From Kriegella sp965368185 (GTDB lineage Bacteria; Bacteroidota; Bacteroidia; Flavobacteriales; Flavobacteriaceae), in contig CBDULZ010000003.1 of assembly GCA_965368185.1 (NCBI GenBank), positions 1 to 64,000 on the forward strand: DNA of 64,000 nt, read 5' to 3'. The position numbers and the translations under genes were made by a program. Below the pieces are notes generated by a model. The model worked only from the letters and a program-made list of their open reading frames with translations, ran no database searches and was not told where the DNA came from. Shown piece after piece: positions 8,929 to 17,295 of this stretch (within the stretch, counting starts at the first letter, position 1; every line of letters starts with the position of its first letter).

Positions 8929-9798
8929 ATGAAAGACAAAGTAGCTATAGTAACCGGTTCAAGCATGGGCATCGGAAAAGCCATTGCGATGGAATTGGCC
9001 CAGAACGGGGCAAAAATAATTCTGAACGGGCGAGATCAAAAGAAGCTCTACAACACAGAAAAGGAATTTTTAAAGAACGGTTTTGATGTTACTGCGGTCG
9101 CCGCCGATGTCAGCCGACCGGATCAATGTAAATACCTGATTTCAGAAACCTTGAAAGCTTACGGTAAAATTGACATCTTGGTCAACAATGCAGGGGAAAG
9201 TAGTCGGGGAACTGTAGAAAGAATGGCAATTTCAAACATTAAGGCCCTAATAGAAACCAACTATTCCGGGGCGGCCTATATGTCAAAATACAGCATACCA
9301 CAGCTAAAAGAGACGAAAGGTAACATCATTTTTATAAATAGTGTTGGCGGGTTAAGGGGCATGCCCTACAATTCGGCCTACACCGCATCGAAAATGGCCC
9401 AAGCGGCTTTGGCACAAGCGCTGCGTATAGAACTCTATGACTACGGTATTCATGTCGGATTGGTTTATGTGGGGTTTACCGAAAACGATCCGAAAAAAAT
9501 TATTCTGGACGAGGACGGCACCAAAACCTACCTGCCCAAAAGGGGTAACGTTCGGTTGGCAAAACCAGAATCCGTAGCCCGAAATGTCCACCGAATGATT
9601 GAAAATAGAACGGACAGTATTACATTGACCAATCTGGGACATTTGGCGGATTTTATGATACACCTCTTTCCAAAACTAAGCGATTGGATTTTGTTGACCA
9701 GCAGGGAACAGATCCAAAAACAATTTACAGAGATTGGGGGTAAAAAAGTAATCGAAAAACAGGAATTGAAAAAAGTGGTCTATGAAGATGCCAAGTAA
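8929..9798 (+). CDS. Short-chain dehydrogenase/reductase
   Basis: This is a 289-residue classical SDR. The cofactor loop TGSSMGIG is at residues 9-16, NNAG follows, and the active-site serine and YTASK supply the Ser-Tyr-Lys triad. The C-terminus is somewhat long. An open frame runs further upstream (to 8857), but the ATG at 8929 gives the standard MKDKVAIVTG start. The 8839-8928 gap contains a decayed flavobacterial repeat (GGTTGGCAGT). The substrate is unknown; the neighbour suggests a carbonyl or quinone detoxification pair. Confidence 0.85.
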   Translation: MKDKVAIVTGSSMGIGKAIAMELAQNGAKIILNGRDQKKLYNTEKEFLKNGFDVTAVAADVSRPDQCKYLISETLKAYGKIDILVNNAGESSRGTVERMAISNIKALIETNYSGAAYMSKYSIPQLKETKGNIIFINSVGGLRGMPYNSAYTASKMAQAALAQALRIELYDYGIHVGLVYVGFTENDPKKIILDEDGTKTYLPKRGNVRLAKPESVARNVHRMIENRTDSITLTNLGHLADFMIHLFPKLSDWILLTSREQIQKQFTEIGGKKVIEKQELKKVVYEDAK

Positions 9799-9813
9799 CT
9801 ATTTCGTTAACTA

Positions 9814-10827
9814 TTAAATATCTAATAATCTTAGGTACCCCTCCATCAACATCATGTATTTTTCGACTTCTGAAAGTGCTTTGGTCTTATCGGTCTTATT
9901 CGCTGCACTCTGCGCCCGCAGACTGTTGACCTTAGCCCGCACATTGGCGCGGTAGCTTTTGTAATAAACAAAAAGTTGTTTTTCAACTTCATCCCGAATG
10001 ACTAAAAATAGACTGTTGTAATGCTCAATAAAGAGATTGGAAAGGTCCTTTCTGCCCAGTGCATCCAAATCCATACAGAGAAAGGCGATTTCGTTCAACA
10101 CATCGATTTGGCGATAATCGTCATTGAACTCGATACAATCGAAAGGCTGCGGTTCTGGTAATAAAAAAATATTTCGCGCATGAAGGTCGCCATGGCAATC
10201 ACGAAAAAAACCAGAGCGCAATCTATCATGAAGCAGGTCCTTATTTTTTTCCAAAAAAGTATCGGAAGTTTTAATGGCGTGGCCGATTCGGTTGCCGTAA
10301 TCTTGGTTAAAATACTTTGACAAAAAAAATTTTTCCAATACCAGATCGTTGAATTCTTCAGTAACATCCAACACGTTTTTTTTGTAAATGATAGTGGTGT
10401 TTTTATGAAAATCCACAATACGTTCCGCAAGATTTCTTATATCGGTTATAGAAACTTTATCGTTCTCCAAAAGCACGTCCATTTGTTTTTCGGGGTCTAG
10501 TTTCCGCATTTTTAGAGCATAATCCATTAGGATTCCCTTCTTTCCGCCAATATGGAAACGGCCTTTATATGCAAGAACGGGCAGTACTTCGAGATAAATG
10601 TCCTTGGAAAAGCGTTGGTTCAATTCCAGTTCCCTTCCACAGAAATGTTTTCGCTGTTCGAGGGTGGAAAAATCCAAAAAGGAATACTTGATAGGCTTTT
10701 TGAGCTTATACACGTAGGCATCACATAGCACGACCCATGAAATATGGGTCTCGACCAATTCACATTTTTTGGTCGGTTCGGGAAATACTCCCTCGGAAAT
10801 CAGTTTATCGATCTGCTTCCTAGTCAT
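9814..10827 (-). CDS. Aminoglycoside phosphotransferase-like kinase (COG2187 type)
   Basis: The 337-residue protein has the APH/choline-kinase-like core: a lysine-containing N-lobe (VYKLKKPIKYSFLDFSTL), the catalytic loop CHGDLHARNIF (H, D and N present) and FDCIEFNDDYRQID as the metal-binding segment. In many bacteria, including M. tuberculosis Rv2004c of the DosR regulon, this domain is fused to a P-loop kinase of the COG0645 type. Here the P-loop partner is a separate gene upstream that overlaps by eight bases. The substrate is unknown. Confidence 0.8.
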   Translation of the reverse strand: MTRKQIDKLISEGVFPEPTKKCELVETHISWVVLCDAYVYKLKKPIKYSFLDFSTLEQRKHFCGRELELNQRFSKDIYLEVLPVLAYKGRFHIGGKKGILMDYALKMRKLDPEKQMDVLLENDKVSITDIRNLAERIVDFHKNTTIIYKKNVLDVTEEFNDLVLEKFFLSKYFNQDYGNRIGHAIKTSDTFLEKNKDLLHDRLRSGFFRDCHGDLHARNIFLLPEPQPFDCIEFNDDYRQIDVLNEIAFLCMDLDALGRKDLSNLFIEHYNSLFLVIRDEVEKQLFVYYKSYRANVRAKVNSLRAQSAANKTDKTKALSEVEKYMMLMEGYLRLLDI

Positions 10828-11311
10828 TTTTCAGATATTCTAGGGCCTGTCGCAGCATGGCCTCTATATTTACGTTGGTGGATTGCAATACCAAATGGGG
10901 CATTTCCAAAGGCTCCCATTCTTGTTTGATTAATCGGTACACCTTAAAGTCGGCTTCGGAAAAGGGTCTTTTTTTTTGCACCCGTTGCCTGATGATTTCT
11001 TCAATGGCCTTAACCTCTATCCAAAATATATTTTTCCCATTTTTTGCCCTTTCAACAAAAGGCTTCCTCGTTTCTCGTTTATGAAAGGTGCCATCCAATA
11101 CCAAGGTTTTTCCTTGCAACATTGCTTCCTCCATTTTTTCCAACATGATGGCATACACTTTGGCCTTTTCCTGAATGGAATAGATGCGTTTCGAAAACAA
11201 ATTCCTCCGTAAGCGGTCACTATTCAGGTATTCGGCATCGAGTCGTTTGGCAAGTCGTTCTGCGAAAAAACTTTTTCCCGATCCAGGAAGACCTAGAACA
11301 AGTACAATCAT
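10820..11311 (-). CDS. P-loop AAA-type kinase (COG0645), partner of the APH-like kinase
   Basis: This 163-residue P-loop protein carries Walker A GLPGSGKS at residues 8-15. LDGTFHKRETR and the basic lid segment RQRVQKKRPFSEAD are typical of zeta-toxin or gluconate-kinase-like small-molecule kinases. It overlaps the downstream APH-like gene, so the two domains that are fused elsewhere are split but coupled here. No perfect FNR palindrome is seen in the 183 bases upstream; transcription could come through from the nuclease operon. Confidence 0.78.
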   Translation of the reverse strand: MIVLVLGLPGSGKSFFAERLAKRLDAEYLNSDRLRRNLFSKRIYSIQEKAKVYAIMLEKMEEAMLQGKTLVLDGTFHKRETRKPFVERAKNGKNIFWIEVKAIEEIIRQRVQKKRPFSEADFKVYRLIKQEWEPLEMPHLVLQSTNVNIEAMLRQALEYLKND

Positions 11312-11494
11312 ATTTTTGCGATTTTTCTGGGCAGTATTGCTAGTGAAAATACGAATCGGATTTTAAGTCTTGCCAGTTCATTCATGATTTTCGAATCTTC
11401 TTTAAATCACCTCAAGGGTACTCCCCATACCCACAAAGCATTCCCACCTCCTTTAAGTTTTTTCTTTTCTGGTGGTGGAAATACCCAAATGATC

Positions 11495-12277
11495 CTAGAA
11501 AAACCGGTCCTTTATGAGTTGCCGGTACAGTAACACATCCCTACTCAATAGAAATTGTTTTTCTCGGTTGGTCAACAGATTTGATACAGTTGTCGGGTAG
11601 AGGCCCAGACGATCTATTCGGTCTTTTAATCCGTTTTCTTTGGGGTAATCCCAGCTTAACAGATTCAGTCCGACGCAGTTGCCATAGGCAATGGCATCTT
11701 GGGTAAAACTGGTGTTCGTGACCACTCCTCCCCTTTCCATTTTCTTTGATGGGTCTTTGCGCTTTTCCCATTGATGTTTAACGTTCTGATAGCGGGAATG
11801 GATGTAGAACGGTATTTTTACGTTGCAATTTCGCCCCTCATCGCCGTGGAACTTACACTCGATAATGCTCACATTCCCGTTTCTTTCGGCGAAGACATCG
11901 ATTTCGTGGGTTACGCAAATTCCGGGCATGATTTTTCCGACCTCGGTCTTATAGCCCGAATACTCCAAAATGAAAGCTACGAATTTTTCAAAGGGAAATC
12001 CCGCCGGTCCCAGTTCGTAAATGGCTTTCTTCAATTTGTACTTAGAGGCGAATACGGATTTTTTCTTTTTCAAGAGTGCAAAGGCGCGATTGTAAATTTC
12101 CTTTGTGGAAATGCCCTGATAGAGCTCGTCACGAACGGTATTTACGATTTGTTGCACCGATTTATCATCTGCCCCGCTGTGCTTTAGGGAACTGCGAAAT
12201 TTTTCTATAGAAAATTTGACTTTCTCGCCGGATGTTTTTACAATTTCGATATTCGATATTTCCAAAGGCCTTTCCAT
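11495..12277 (-). CDS. ATP-cone domain fused to a PD-(D/E)XK (Mrr-like) nuclease
   Basis: Residues about 8-90 form an ATP-cone (VKTSGEKVKFSIEKFRSSL), the nucleotide-sensing module known from NrdR and ribonucleotide reductases. Residues about 95-200 match a restriction-endonuclease-like fold with EIDVFAERNGNVSIIECKFH, where D and E-x-K are the catalytic residues. The tail is helical. A nucleotide-gated DNA or RNA nuclease is the natural inference; the target is unknown. The start abuts the small gene at 12278-12550, and both follow a USP gene with an FNR-type promoter, so the three likely form one stress operon. Confidence 0.75.
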   Translation of the reverse strand: MERPLEISNIEIVKTSGEKVKFSIEKFRSSLKHSGADDKSVQQIVNTVRDELYQGISTKEIYNRAFALLKKKKSVFASKYKLKKAIYELGPAGFPFEKFVAFILEYSGYKTEVGKIMPGICVTHEIDVFAERNGNVSIIECKFHGDEGRNCNVKIPFYIHSRYQNVKHQWEKRKDPSKKMERGGVVTNTSFTQDAIAYGNCVGLNLLSWDYPKENGLKDRIDRLGLYPTTVSNLLTNREKQFLLSRDVLLYRQLIKDRFF

Positions 12278-12550
12278 TTATTTCTTCCGAAAAAAATCCC
12301 TGACCAAGGCCTTGACCTGATTATCGGTCATCTTTTGAAAATATTCGCGCATCTGGTGTTTCTCGCGTTCCAGATATTTGCTGTCCCGCACGATGTCTTG
12401 CGGGGCCCATTTTGTGTTCGTTGTTCTTGAACCGCCCTTGATATTGAAAAATTCCATTTCGGAATATAGTGTTTCGAAGGTTTCGCCATTTTGATCCAAA
12501 CGGACGATATGGGCCTTTTCCTTATCCATCCAAATTCCTGTTTTTGTCAT
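12278..12550 (-). CDS. Small eRF1-domain-1-like/GIW protein
   Basis: The 90-residue protein begins MTKTGIWMDKEKAHIV. The GIWxDxxxAxIV start is shared with short bacterial proteins annotated as translational machinery or host-attachment-like (the eRF1/Pelota N-terminal fold). The second half is basic and helical (REYFQKMTDNQVKALVRDFF). Function is unknown. It lies four bases after the USP gene and abuts the ATP-cone nuclease gene, so cotranscription is very likely. Confidence 0.6.
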   Translation of the reverse strand: MTKTGIWMDKEKAHIVRLDQNGETFETLYSEMEFFNIKGGSRTTNTKWAPQDIVRDSKYLEREKHQMREYFQKMTDNQVKALVRDFFRKK

Positions 12551-12554
12551 GGCA

Positions 12555-13412
12555 CTATGATTTAGAATGATCGTTCAACGCGATGATGGGAATGCGGGAA
12601 TGGTAGCCCAACTCCTTGACCAGCGGTTTTGAGAATACGCTGCCAAAAAAGCTGTGCTTTCTATTGATAAAGGCGACCATATCGCTGCCACGGCTTTCGA
12701 TAAACGTATTGATCCCTGTTTGTACTTTTACATCATCCAAAGTGTGGAAACTGTGGTCGGTTTTTTCAAGGATCGATTCCAAAAGCACCTTGTTATCTTG
12801 TTGCCTTTTGCTGAGATCTGCTTCTTCCTTGATATGTAGCACACATATAAAAGTGCCGTGCATCTTCCCGATTTCAATGAGGTAATTGAGCTCCCTACGC
12901 TTGAAAGGGGTCTTGTAATCCGTTGGAAAAACGATTTCCTTCGGGGGTGAGAACCGTACCCCTTCGGGAACGGCCAAAACGGGACATTCGGTTATTTTTT
13001 CCATCATATTGACCGTGTTCGAGCCAAAAATAACAGACCTGGAAGCGGTAGCCCCCTTGGTACCCATGACCACGATATCAATATCCTTTTTGGCAATGGT
13101 ATCGTTCACAGCCTCCAACAGCGAATTGAATGTGGAAATGGTATGGAAGTTATGTTTTGGATTGTCTGGGTGCAACCGTAATATTTCCATCAATTTTTCA
13201 AACCGTTCTTCCGATTGTTTTTTTGCAGATTCGAATGCCCGTTCCCCAGGTTCAGGTACCATCATGGCATTGTCCAAGTTGTACCCATCGACCTGATATA
13301 CGTTTAATAAATAGAAATCGCAGGTCTGATCCTTATAAAGATTTAAGGCATACCGAACGGCGTTCAGCGCATTTTTGGAGAAATCGGTAGGCAATAAAAT
13401 TCGCTTGTCCAT
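12555..13412 (-). CDS. Tandem-domain universal stress protein
   Basis: The 285-residue protein has two UspA domains. The first opens ILLPTDFSKNALNAVRYAL and carries the ATP-binding pattern G-2x-G-9x-G-S (GTKGATASRSVIFGSNT). The second starts at about residue 150 (EIVFPTDYKTPF) and lacks that loop, ending instead in the motif HSFFGSVFSKPLVKEL that recurs in its paralogs. It is the first gene of an operon with the GIW protein and the ATP-cone nuclease, and its FNR-type promoter is 54 bases upstream. Confidence 0.92.
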   Translation of the reverse strand: MDKRILLPTDFSKNALNAVRYALNLYKDQTCDFYLLNVYQVDGYNLDNAMMVPEPGERAFESAKKQSEERFEKLMEILRLHPDNPKHNFHTISTFNSLLEAVNDTIAKKDIDIVVMGTKGATASRSVIFGSNTVNMMEKITECPVLAVPEGVRFSPPKEIVFPTDYKTPFKRRELNYLIEIGKMHGTFICVLHIKEEADLSKRQQDNKVLLESILEKTDHSFHTLDDVKVQTGINTFIESRGSDMVAFINRKHSFFGSVFSKPLVKELGYHSRIPIIALNDHSKS

Positions 13413-13434
13413 AACACATAGTTTTTGTTATAGA

Positions 13435-13477
13435 TAAAATTAAGCCTCAAAAATGCGATTATCCATGACTTAGGTCA
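13435..13477 (-). promoter_or_regulatory. FNR-type class II promoter of the USP at 12555-13412
   Basis: Palindrome TGACTTAGGTCA lies at 13466-13477. On the minus strand TAATTTTA runs from 13442 to 13435 at the standard spacing. Predicted start is near 13430, 18 nt before the ATG at 13412. Confidence 0.8.
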
Positions 13478-13560
13478 GTTCGCTTTCAAGTTATGGGTCG
13501 GTCTCCAATTAATACCCCAACGGGTGCCATCACTTTCGAAGAATGCCGACAAGCTAGTCT

Positions 13561-14406
13561 TTACTGATTTTCAGGAATAACCAAAAAAGGAATATCGATA
13601 TTGAACACCATTTTTTCGATGATGGGCTCGCGCAACATTTTTTCCAAAATGCCATGCTCGTTGTTGACCATGACCAATAAATCAATTTCCGAATCTTTTA
13701 AGAACAGCTGTATTAACTTTGTTTTGCTGATAAAATCGGGCATGTTTACAAAGGAAATCGAAAAAGGTTTCAAACAGGTAGCAAGTGACTTCAAGTTCGA
13801 TTTTTGATGGTTGTCCAACTTTTTTTTAGTGTCAATATGTAAAATACTGATGGCCGCATCATATAGTCCGGCCACAAAGGTCAAGGGCCCGATCGAACGC
13901 TCGGTAAAACGGTTTTTATAGTCCGTGGCGAAACCTATTTCTTTAGGCGGAACAAATTCGGCATTTATCGGAACGGTCAAGATTGGACATTTTTTTACCG
14001 ATTGCAGGGCCTTGGTAGCACTACTTCCTAAATATACGGGTATGCTGCTCTTTTTGCCTTTGTTGCCCATTACGATCAGATCGATTTCGAGTTTTTCTAG
14101 AAGCTGGTTTACTACATTAATCAGGTCGGTAGGCTCTGAAATCAATTCATAGCTATGTTTATGATCAGACTTTTTCTTTTTGATTTTGTTAAGGGTACGT
14201 TCTAAGCCTACCTTGGATTTCTTCCTTAAACTATCCGATGCTTTGGTAATATGTTCATCGATTTGTTTGCCATTAAATCCCTTCCTTTCATTATATACGT
14301 TCAATAGAAAAAAAGTACAAGCCCTACTACTAAAGAGTTCTGTAGCATAATTTAGGGCGTGGAATGCGTTATTGGAAAAATCGGTCGGCACCAATATATT
14401 TTGCAT
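13561..14406 (-). CDS. Tandem-domain universal stress protein
   Basis: This 281-residue protein has two UspA domains. The first opens ILVPTDFSNNAFHALNYA and has the nucleotide loop GNKGKKSSIPVYLGSSA. The second domain is degenerate and ends with HGILEKMLREPIIEKM. Only 17 bases separate it from the upstream USP gene (14424-15257), and no FNR palindrome lies between, so it is probably the third gene of an operon starting at 16254. Confidence 0.92.
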   Translation of the reverse strand: MQNILVPTDFSNNAFHALNYATELFSSRACTFFLLNVYNERKGFNGKQIDEHITKASDSLRKKSKVGLERTLNKIKKKKSDHKHSYELISEPTDLINVVNQLLEKLEIDLIVMGNKGKKSSIPVYLGSSATKALQSVKKCPILTVPINAEFVPPKEIGFATDYKNRFTERSIGPLTFVAGLYDAAISILHIDTKKKLDNHQKSNLKSLATCLKPFSISFVNMPDFISKTKLIQLFLKDSEIDLLVMVNNEHGILEKMLREPIIEKMVFNIDIPFLVIPENQ

Positions 14407-14423
14407 AGTATCAGTTATTTGTA

Positions 14424-15257
14424 TTAATTAAAGGGAATGACCAATAACGGAATAGTATTATCAAACCCTACTCGTTTGATTACCGGCTCTCGGGTCATAC
14501 GCTCCAAAAAACTATGCTCGTAGTTGACCATTACCAGCATATCGATTTCGAGTTCCTCTAAAAAGGTGTTTATGGCAGTCGCCTTGCTTTTGAAAAGGGG
14601 CACCCAATGAAAACTGTGCTCAAAGCGAAGCAGGTACTCCACCAGAATGCTCTTGTTCATGGTTTGATGCTTGTCCAGCACCTGCTCTTCGTTGATGTGC
14701 ATGACGGCAATTTTCGACTTGAAGCGTTCGGCCATAAAAAGTAAGAGGTGCAGCAATCCTGCATCATAGGGCCTTCCGTAATCGGTTACAAAGGCGATTT
14801 TCTTGGGCGGTTTGAAATCGATTTCCTTCGGGACGGTCAAAACGGGGCATTGCCTTATCTTGGTCGCAACATCGAGTGCATTGCTGCCCATGAAGATAGC
14901 TTCGATTTCAGAACGGCCGCTATTGCCCATGACCACGAGGTCTATCTTTTTTTCATCAATGACGTTTGAAATTTCAATGACCAAATCTCCTCGTTTGGAA
15001 ATGATCTTGAAGGTGTGTCCCGGGTTTTTTTCGTCAAACCGTATACGATGGCAAACACTTTTTAACCCTTCGAGGGATTCATCTTCACGCTGTTCGGCTA
15101 TTTCCTTACCGGGAGTTTTGCATTTTAAAGGAGTAAACCCATTAAATACGTTGAGGATGTGAAATGTACACTTCGACCCATGCATCAACCGTACCGCATG
15201 AAAAAGGGCGTTATAGGCGTTGTTCGAGAAATCGGTGGGTATAAGGATGTTGTTCAT
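14424..15257 (-). CDS. Tandem-domain universal stress protein
   Basis: The 277-residue protein opens ILIPTDFSNNAYNALFHA. Its first domain has the ATP loop GNSGRSEIEAIFMGSNA. The second domain (from about residue 150, KIAFVTDYGRPYD) lacks the loop and ends HSFLERMTREPVIKRV. The 151 bases upstream contain a decayed intergenic repeat (TGCCCACTGCAACTGCCCAG) and no FNR palindrome, so read-through from the USP gene at 15409-16254 is the likely route of expression. Confidence 0.92.
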   Translation of the reverse strand: MNNILIPTDFSNNAYNALFHAVRLMHGSKCTFHILNVFNGFTPLKCKTPGKEIAEQREDESLEGLKSVCHRIRFDEKNPGHTFKIISKRGDLVIEISNVIDEKKIDLVVMGNSGRSEIEAIFMGSNALDVATKIRQCPVLTVPKEIDFKPPKKIAFVTDYGRPYDAGLLHLLLFMAERFKSKIAVMHINEEQVLDKHQTMNKSILVEYLLRFEHSFHWVPLFKSKATAINTFLEELEIDMLVMVNYEHSFLERMTREPVIKRVGFDNTIPLLVIPFN

Positions 15258-15408
15258 TTTTTTTAAGTATTAGTACCTGGCACAAAATAATGAGTAGTTG
15301 GGTTTAAGTGTATTTTGTTTCACGTTCTACTGTCTGCGGGCTAACAGGTAAATTGAAAACTTTACAATCACTTATCTGTTTGCTGCCCACTGCAACTGCC
15401 CAGTGCCG

Positions 15409-16254
15409 TTATTTTTCCTTATGAGGAATGACCATAAAAGGAATAGTCACATGCAACGCGATTTTTTTGATGACAGGCTCTATGAACAGTCTTTCCAAAA
15501 AGGTATGCTTGTTCTTGACCATGACCAGAAAGTTCATCCGTTTCTTCATTTGAAAGCCGTTGATGGCGGCAATGACCCCTTGATTGGGAAGAGCATGGAA
15601 CAGATGGACGGTTTTGGCAAGAATTTCATCCAGCTTTTGCTTATTTTTTAATTGTGTCGGAGTCAGGTCATATCCCTCCGAAACGTGTATAACTTCGATA
15701 CTACACATGTGTTCTTTGGCGATATCTAATAATACTTTCAACTGTTCTTTTTTATAATCGATTTCATAATCCGTCGGAAATAGAATCTCTTTCGGATTTT
15801 CAAACTCAAAGCCGGATGGAATAATAATTACAGGACAAGTCGCCCTTTTAAGTACGTGTACCGCGTTACTTCCGAGAAATATTTCCTTTGCACCCGTTGC
15901 TCCCTGGGTTCCCATAATGATCAGATCGGCATTTTCCTTTTCCACGGTTTCCACCACCTCATCAACAAGGACATTGAACGCAGAATGTGGAATGAACATA
16001 TGCTTTGGATTCTTGAATTCAATATCCAATTTTTCCATTAATTCCGCCAATTGGGCCAATGACTTCTCTTGAAGAACATCGCCCAAACCGATTTGTCCGG
16101 GACTATGAATTACATATTCCGCTTGATAGATTGCCGGAGTGTACGTATGCAGCAAATAAAAAGTGGTTTCAACATCTTTGAACAATCGTAACGCATATTT
16201 GATGGCGTTGTATGCGTTCTCTGAAAAATCGGTAGGAATCAGTACTTTTTGCAT
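15409..16254 (-). CDS. Tandem-domain universal stress protein
   Basis: The 281-residue protein opens VLIPTDFSENAYNAIKYAL, with the ATP loop GTQGATGAKEIFLGSNA in domain one. Domain two ends HTFLERLFIEPVIKKI. It shares a single FNR-type palindrome (16304-16315) with the divergent thioredoxin gene, each with its own correctly spaced -7 element. It probably heads an operon with the next two USP genes. Confidence 0.93.
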   Translation of the reverse strand: MQKVLIPTDFSENAYNAIKYALRLFKDVETTFYLLHTYTPAIYQAEYVIHSPGQIGLGDVLQEKSLAQLAELMEKLDIEFKNPKHMFIPHSAFNVLVDEVVETVEKENADLIIMGTQGATGAKEIFLGSNAVHVLKRATCPVIIIPSGFEFENPKEILFPTDYEIDYKKEQLKVLLDIAKEHMCSIEVIHVSEGYDLTPTQLKNKQKLDEILAKTVHLFHALPNQGVIAAINGFQMKKRMNFLVMVKNKHTFLERLFIEPVIKKIALHVTIPFMVIPHKEK

Positions 16255-16272
16255 GCCACTTTCATTTTATAT

Positions 16273-16315
16273 CAAAAGTAACGGGCATGACTTGTAAAAA
16301 CCATGATATTCGTCA
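16273..16315 (-). promoter_or_regulatory. FNR-type promoter of the USP at 15409-16254 (shared palindrome, minus direction)
   Basis: Palindrome TGATATTCGTCA is at 16304-16315. On the minus strand a perfect TACTTTTG runs from 16280 to 16273 at the standard spacing. Predicted start is near 16268, 14 nt before the ATG at 16254. Confidence 0.78.
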
Positions 16316-16346
16316 GTTTTAAAATCTATCTTTAGGTTTAAATTTG
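16304..16346 (+). promoter_or_regulatory. FNR-type promoter of trxA (shared palindrome, plus direction)
   Basis: The same palindrome TGATATTCGTCA (16304-16315) has a perfect TAAATTTG at 16339-16346 on the plus strand, again at the standard spacing. Predicted start is near 16351, so the TTG at 16344 cannot be the start codon and the ATG at 16365 is chosen. Confidence 0.75.
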
Positions 16347-16364
16347 TGGAACAAACAGGAAGAG

Positions 16365-16664
16365 ATGAAAAGCAGTTTTCAAAAAATCATAGATTCCAAA
16401 ACACCCGTTCTTGTGGATTTCTTTGCTGATTGGTGTGGACCCTGCAAAATGTTGGCACCAATTCTGAAGCAAGTGAAAGACGAATTGGGGGAAGACGTAA
16501 AAATCATAAAAATAGATGTGGACAAAAACCAGCCGCTGGCGAATACATATCAAGTGCGCGGTGTTCCTACCATGATATTGTTCAAAGATGGGAAGCAGGT
16601 CTGGAGACAATCGGGCGTTTTGCAGAAGAACGATTTAGTCAGCGTGATCAAAACCCATCGTTAG
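16365..16664 (+). CDS. trxA: Thioredoxin
   Basis: The 99-residue cytoplasmic disulfide reductase has the active site WCGPC (cysteines 24 and 27), the cis-proline segment RGVPT and the usual thioredoxin fold. An open frame extends to a TTG at 16344, but that codon lies before the predicted transcription start, so translation begins at MKSSFQKII. As part of the regulon it would supply reducing power to stress targets. It converges with the ClbS-like gene and overlaps its stop by four bases. Confidence 0.93.
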   Translation: MKSSFQKIIDSKTPVLVDFFADWCGPCKMLAPILKQVKDELGEDVKIIKIDVDKNQPLANTYQVRGVPTMILFKDGKQVWRQSGVLQKNDLVSVIKTHR

Positions 16665-17155
16665 ATGCACTTCTTGATCAACTTATATGCCCAATCGTAA
16701 TGGCTTGAGGTTATTGAAATCAAATAGGATCCGAGTGAAGTCGAGCCTGTCCATTTATATTTCTTTTTGGTGAACAGTTCTTCGTCGGAATGTTTTTCGA
16801 TAATTTTTTGAACGGAATCAAATGACGTTTGCAACAGTTCTTTGGCTTCCGCTAGGTGCACATCTTGATACTTTTTCCAGATTTCACGGTTCAGATCGGG
16901 CAAGGTTTTCCACGTATATCCTTTGGCGGGCATATCGGGTTTTTCACCGTTCATTCCAACTTTATACCATTCCAAAAACATGAGGTGCCAATGGTGTAAG
17001 TGGGTAATTACATCGCGAATGTTCCGGTTCAAATATTCTTTAGGGAATGCTGACTGCTGTTCTTTTTCAGAAAGTGAACCAATATAATCCAAAAGCTTGG
17101 AATAGTTTATTTGGCTCAACTCCAACAGTTCTAGTTTTGCTTTGGGTCTTGGCAT
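16661..17155 (-). CDS. ClbS/DfsB family four-helix bundle protein
   Basis: This 164-residue DinB-like protein shows the ClbS/DfsB (DUF1706) pattern: an early helix with HLHHWHLMFLEWY, a central PDMPAKGYTWKTLPDLN segment, and the C-terminal GSTSLGSYLISITSSHYDWA with its conserved SSHYDWA. Characterised ClbS hydrolyses a colibactin cyclopropane; other members have no known substrate. The gene is convergent with trxA. No FNR palindrome is seen upstream. Confidence 0.82.
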   Translation of the reverse strand: MPRPKAKLELLELSQINYSKLLDYIGSLSEKEQQSAFPKEYLNRNIRDVITHLHHWHLMFLEWYKVGMNGEKPDMPAKGYTWKTLPDLNREIWKKYQDVHLAEAKELLQTSFDSVQKIIEKHSDEELFTKKKYKWTGSTSLGSYLISITSSHYDWAYKLIKKCI

Positions 17156-17295
17156 ATTTGAAGGGTTTTTATTTTAAAAATTTACTTTCGAAGGTTGAAT
17201 ATAAATTTGGAGTATTTATATCACGGAGAACACTCCCCTGCCCCCTCAATGGGGGAATCTTATTTTCAACCTTAAACCTGATGCATTAAAACTTT

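Noticed and set aside
11387..11400. TGATTTTCGAAT upstream of the kinase pair
   Set aside because: The second half-site is not TCA and no -7 element fits; the kinase pair is left without a proven promoter of the set.
15300..15408. Separate promoter for the USP at 14424-15257
   Set aside because: The gap holds only a decayed repeat, with no palindrome and no convincing -7 element; read-through from the gene at 15409-16254 is more likely.
16344..16346. TTG start for thioredoxin
   Set aside because: It lies within the -7 element and before the predicted transcription start; the ATG at 16365 gives a normal thioredoxin.
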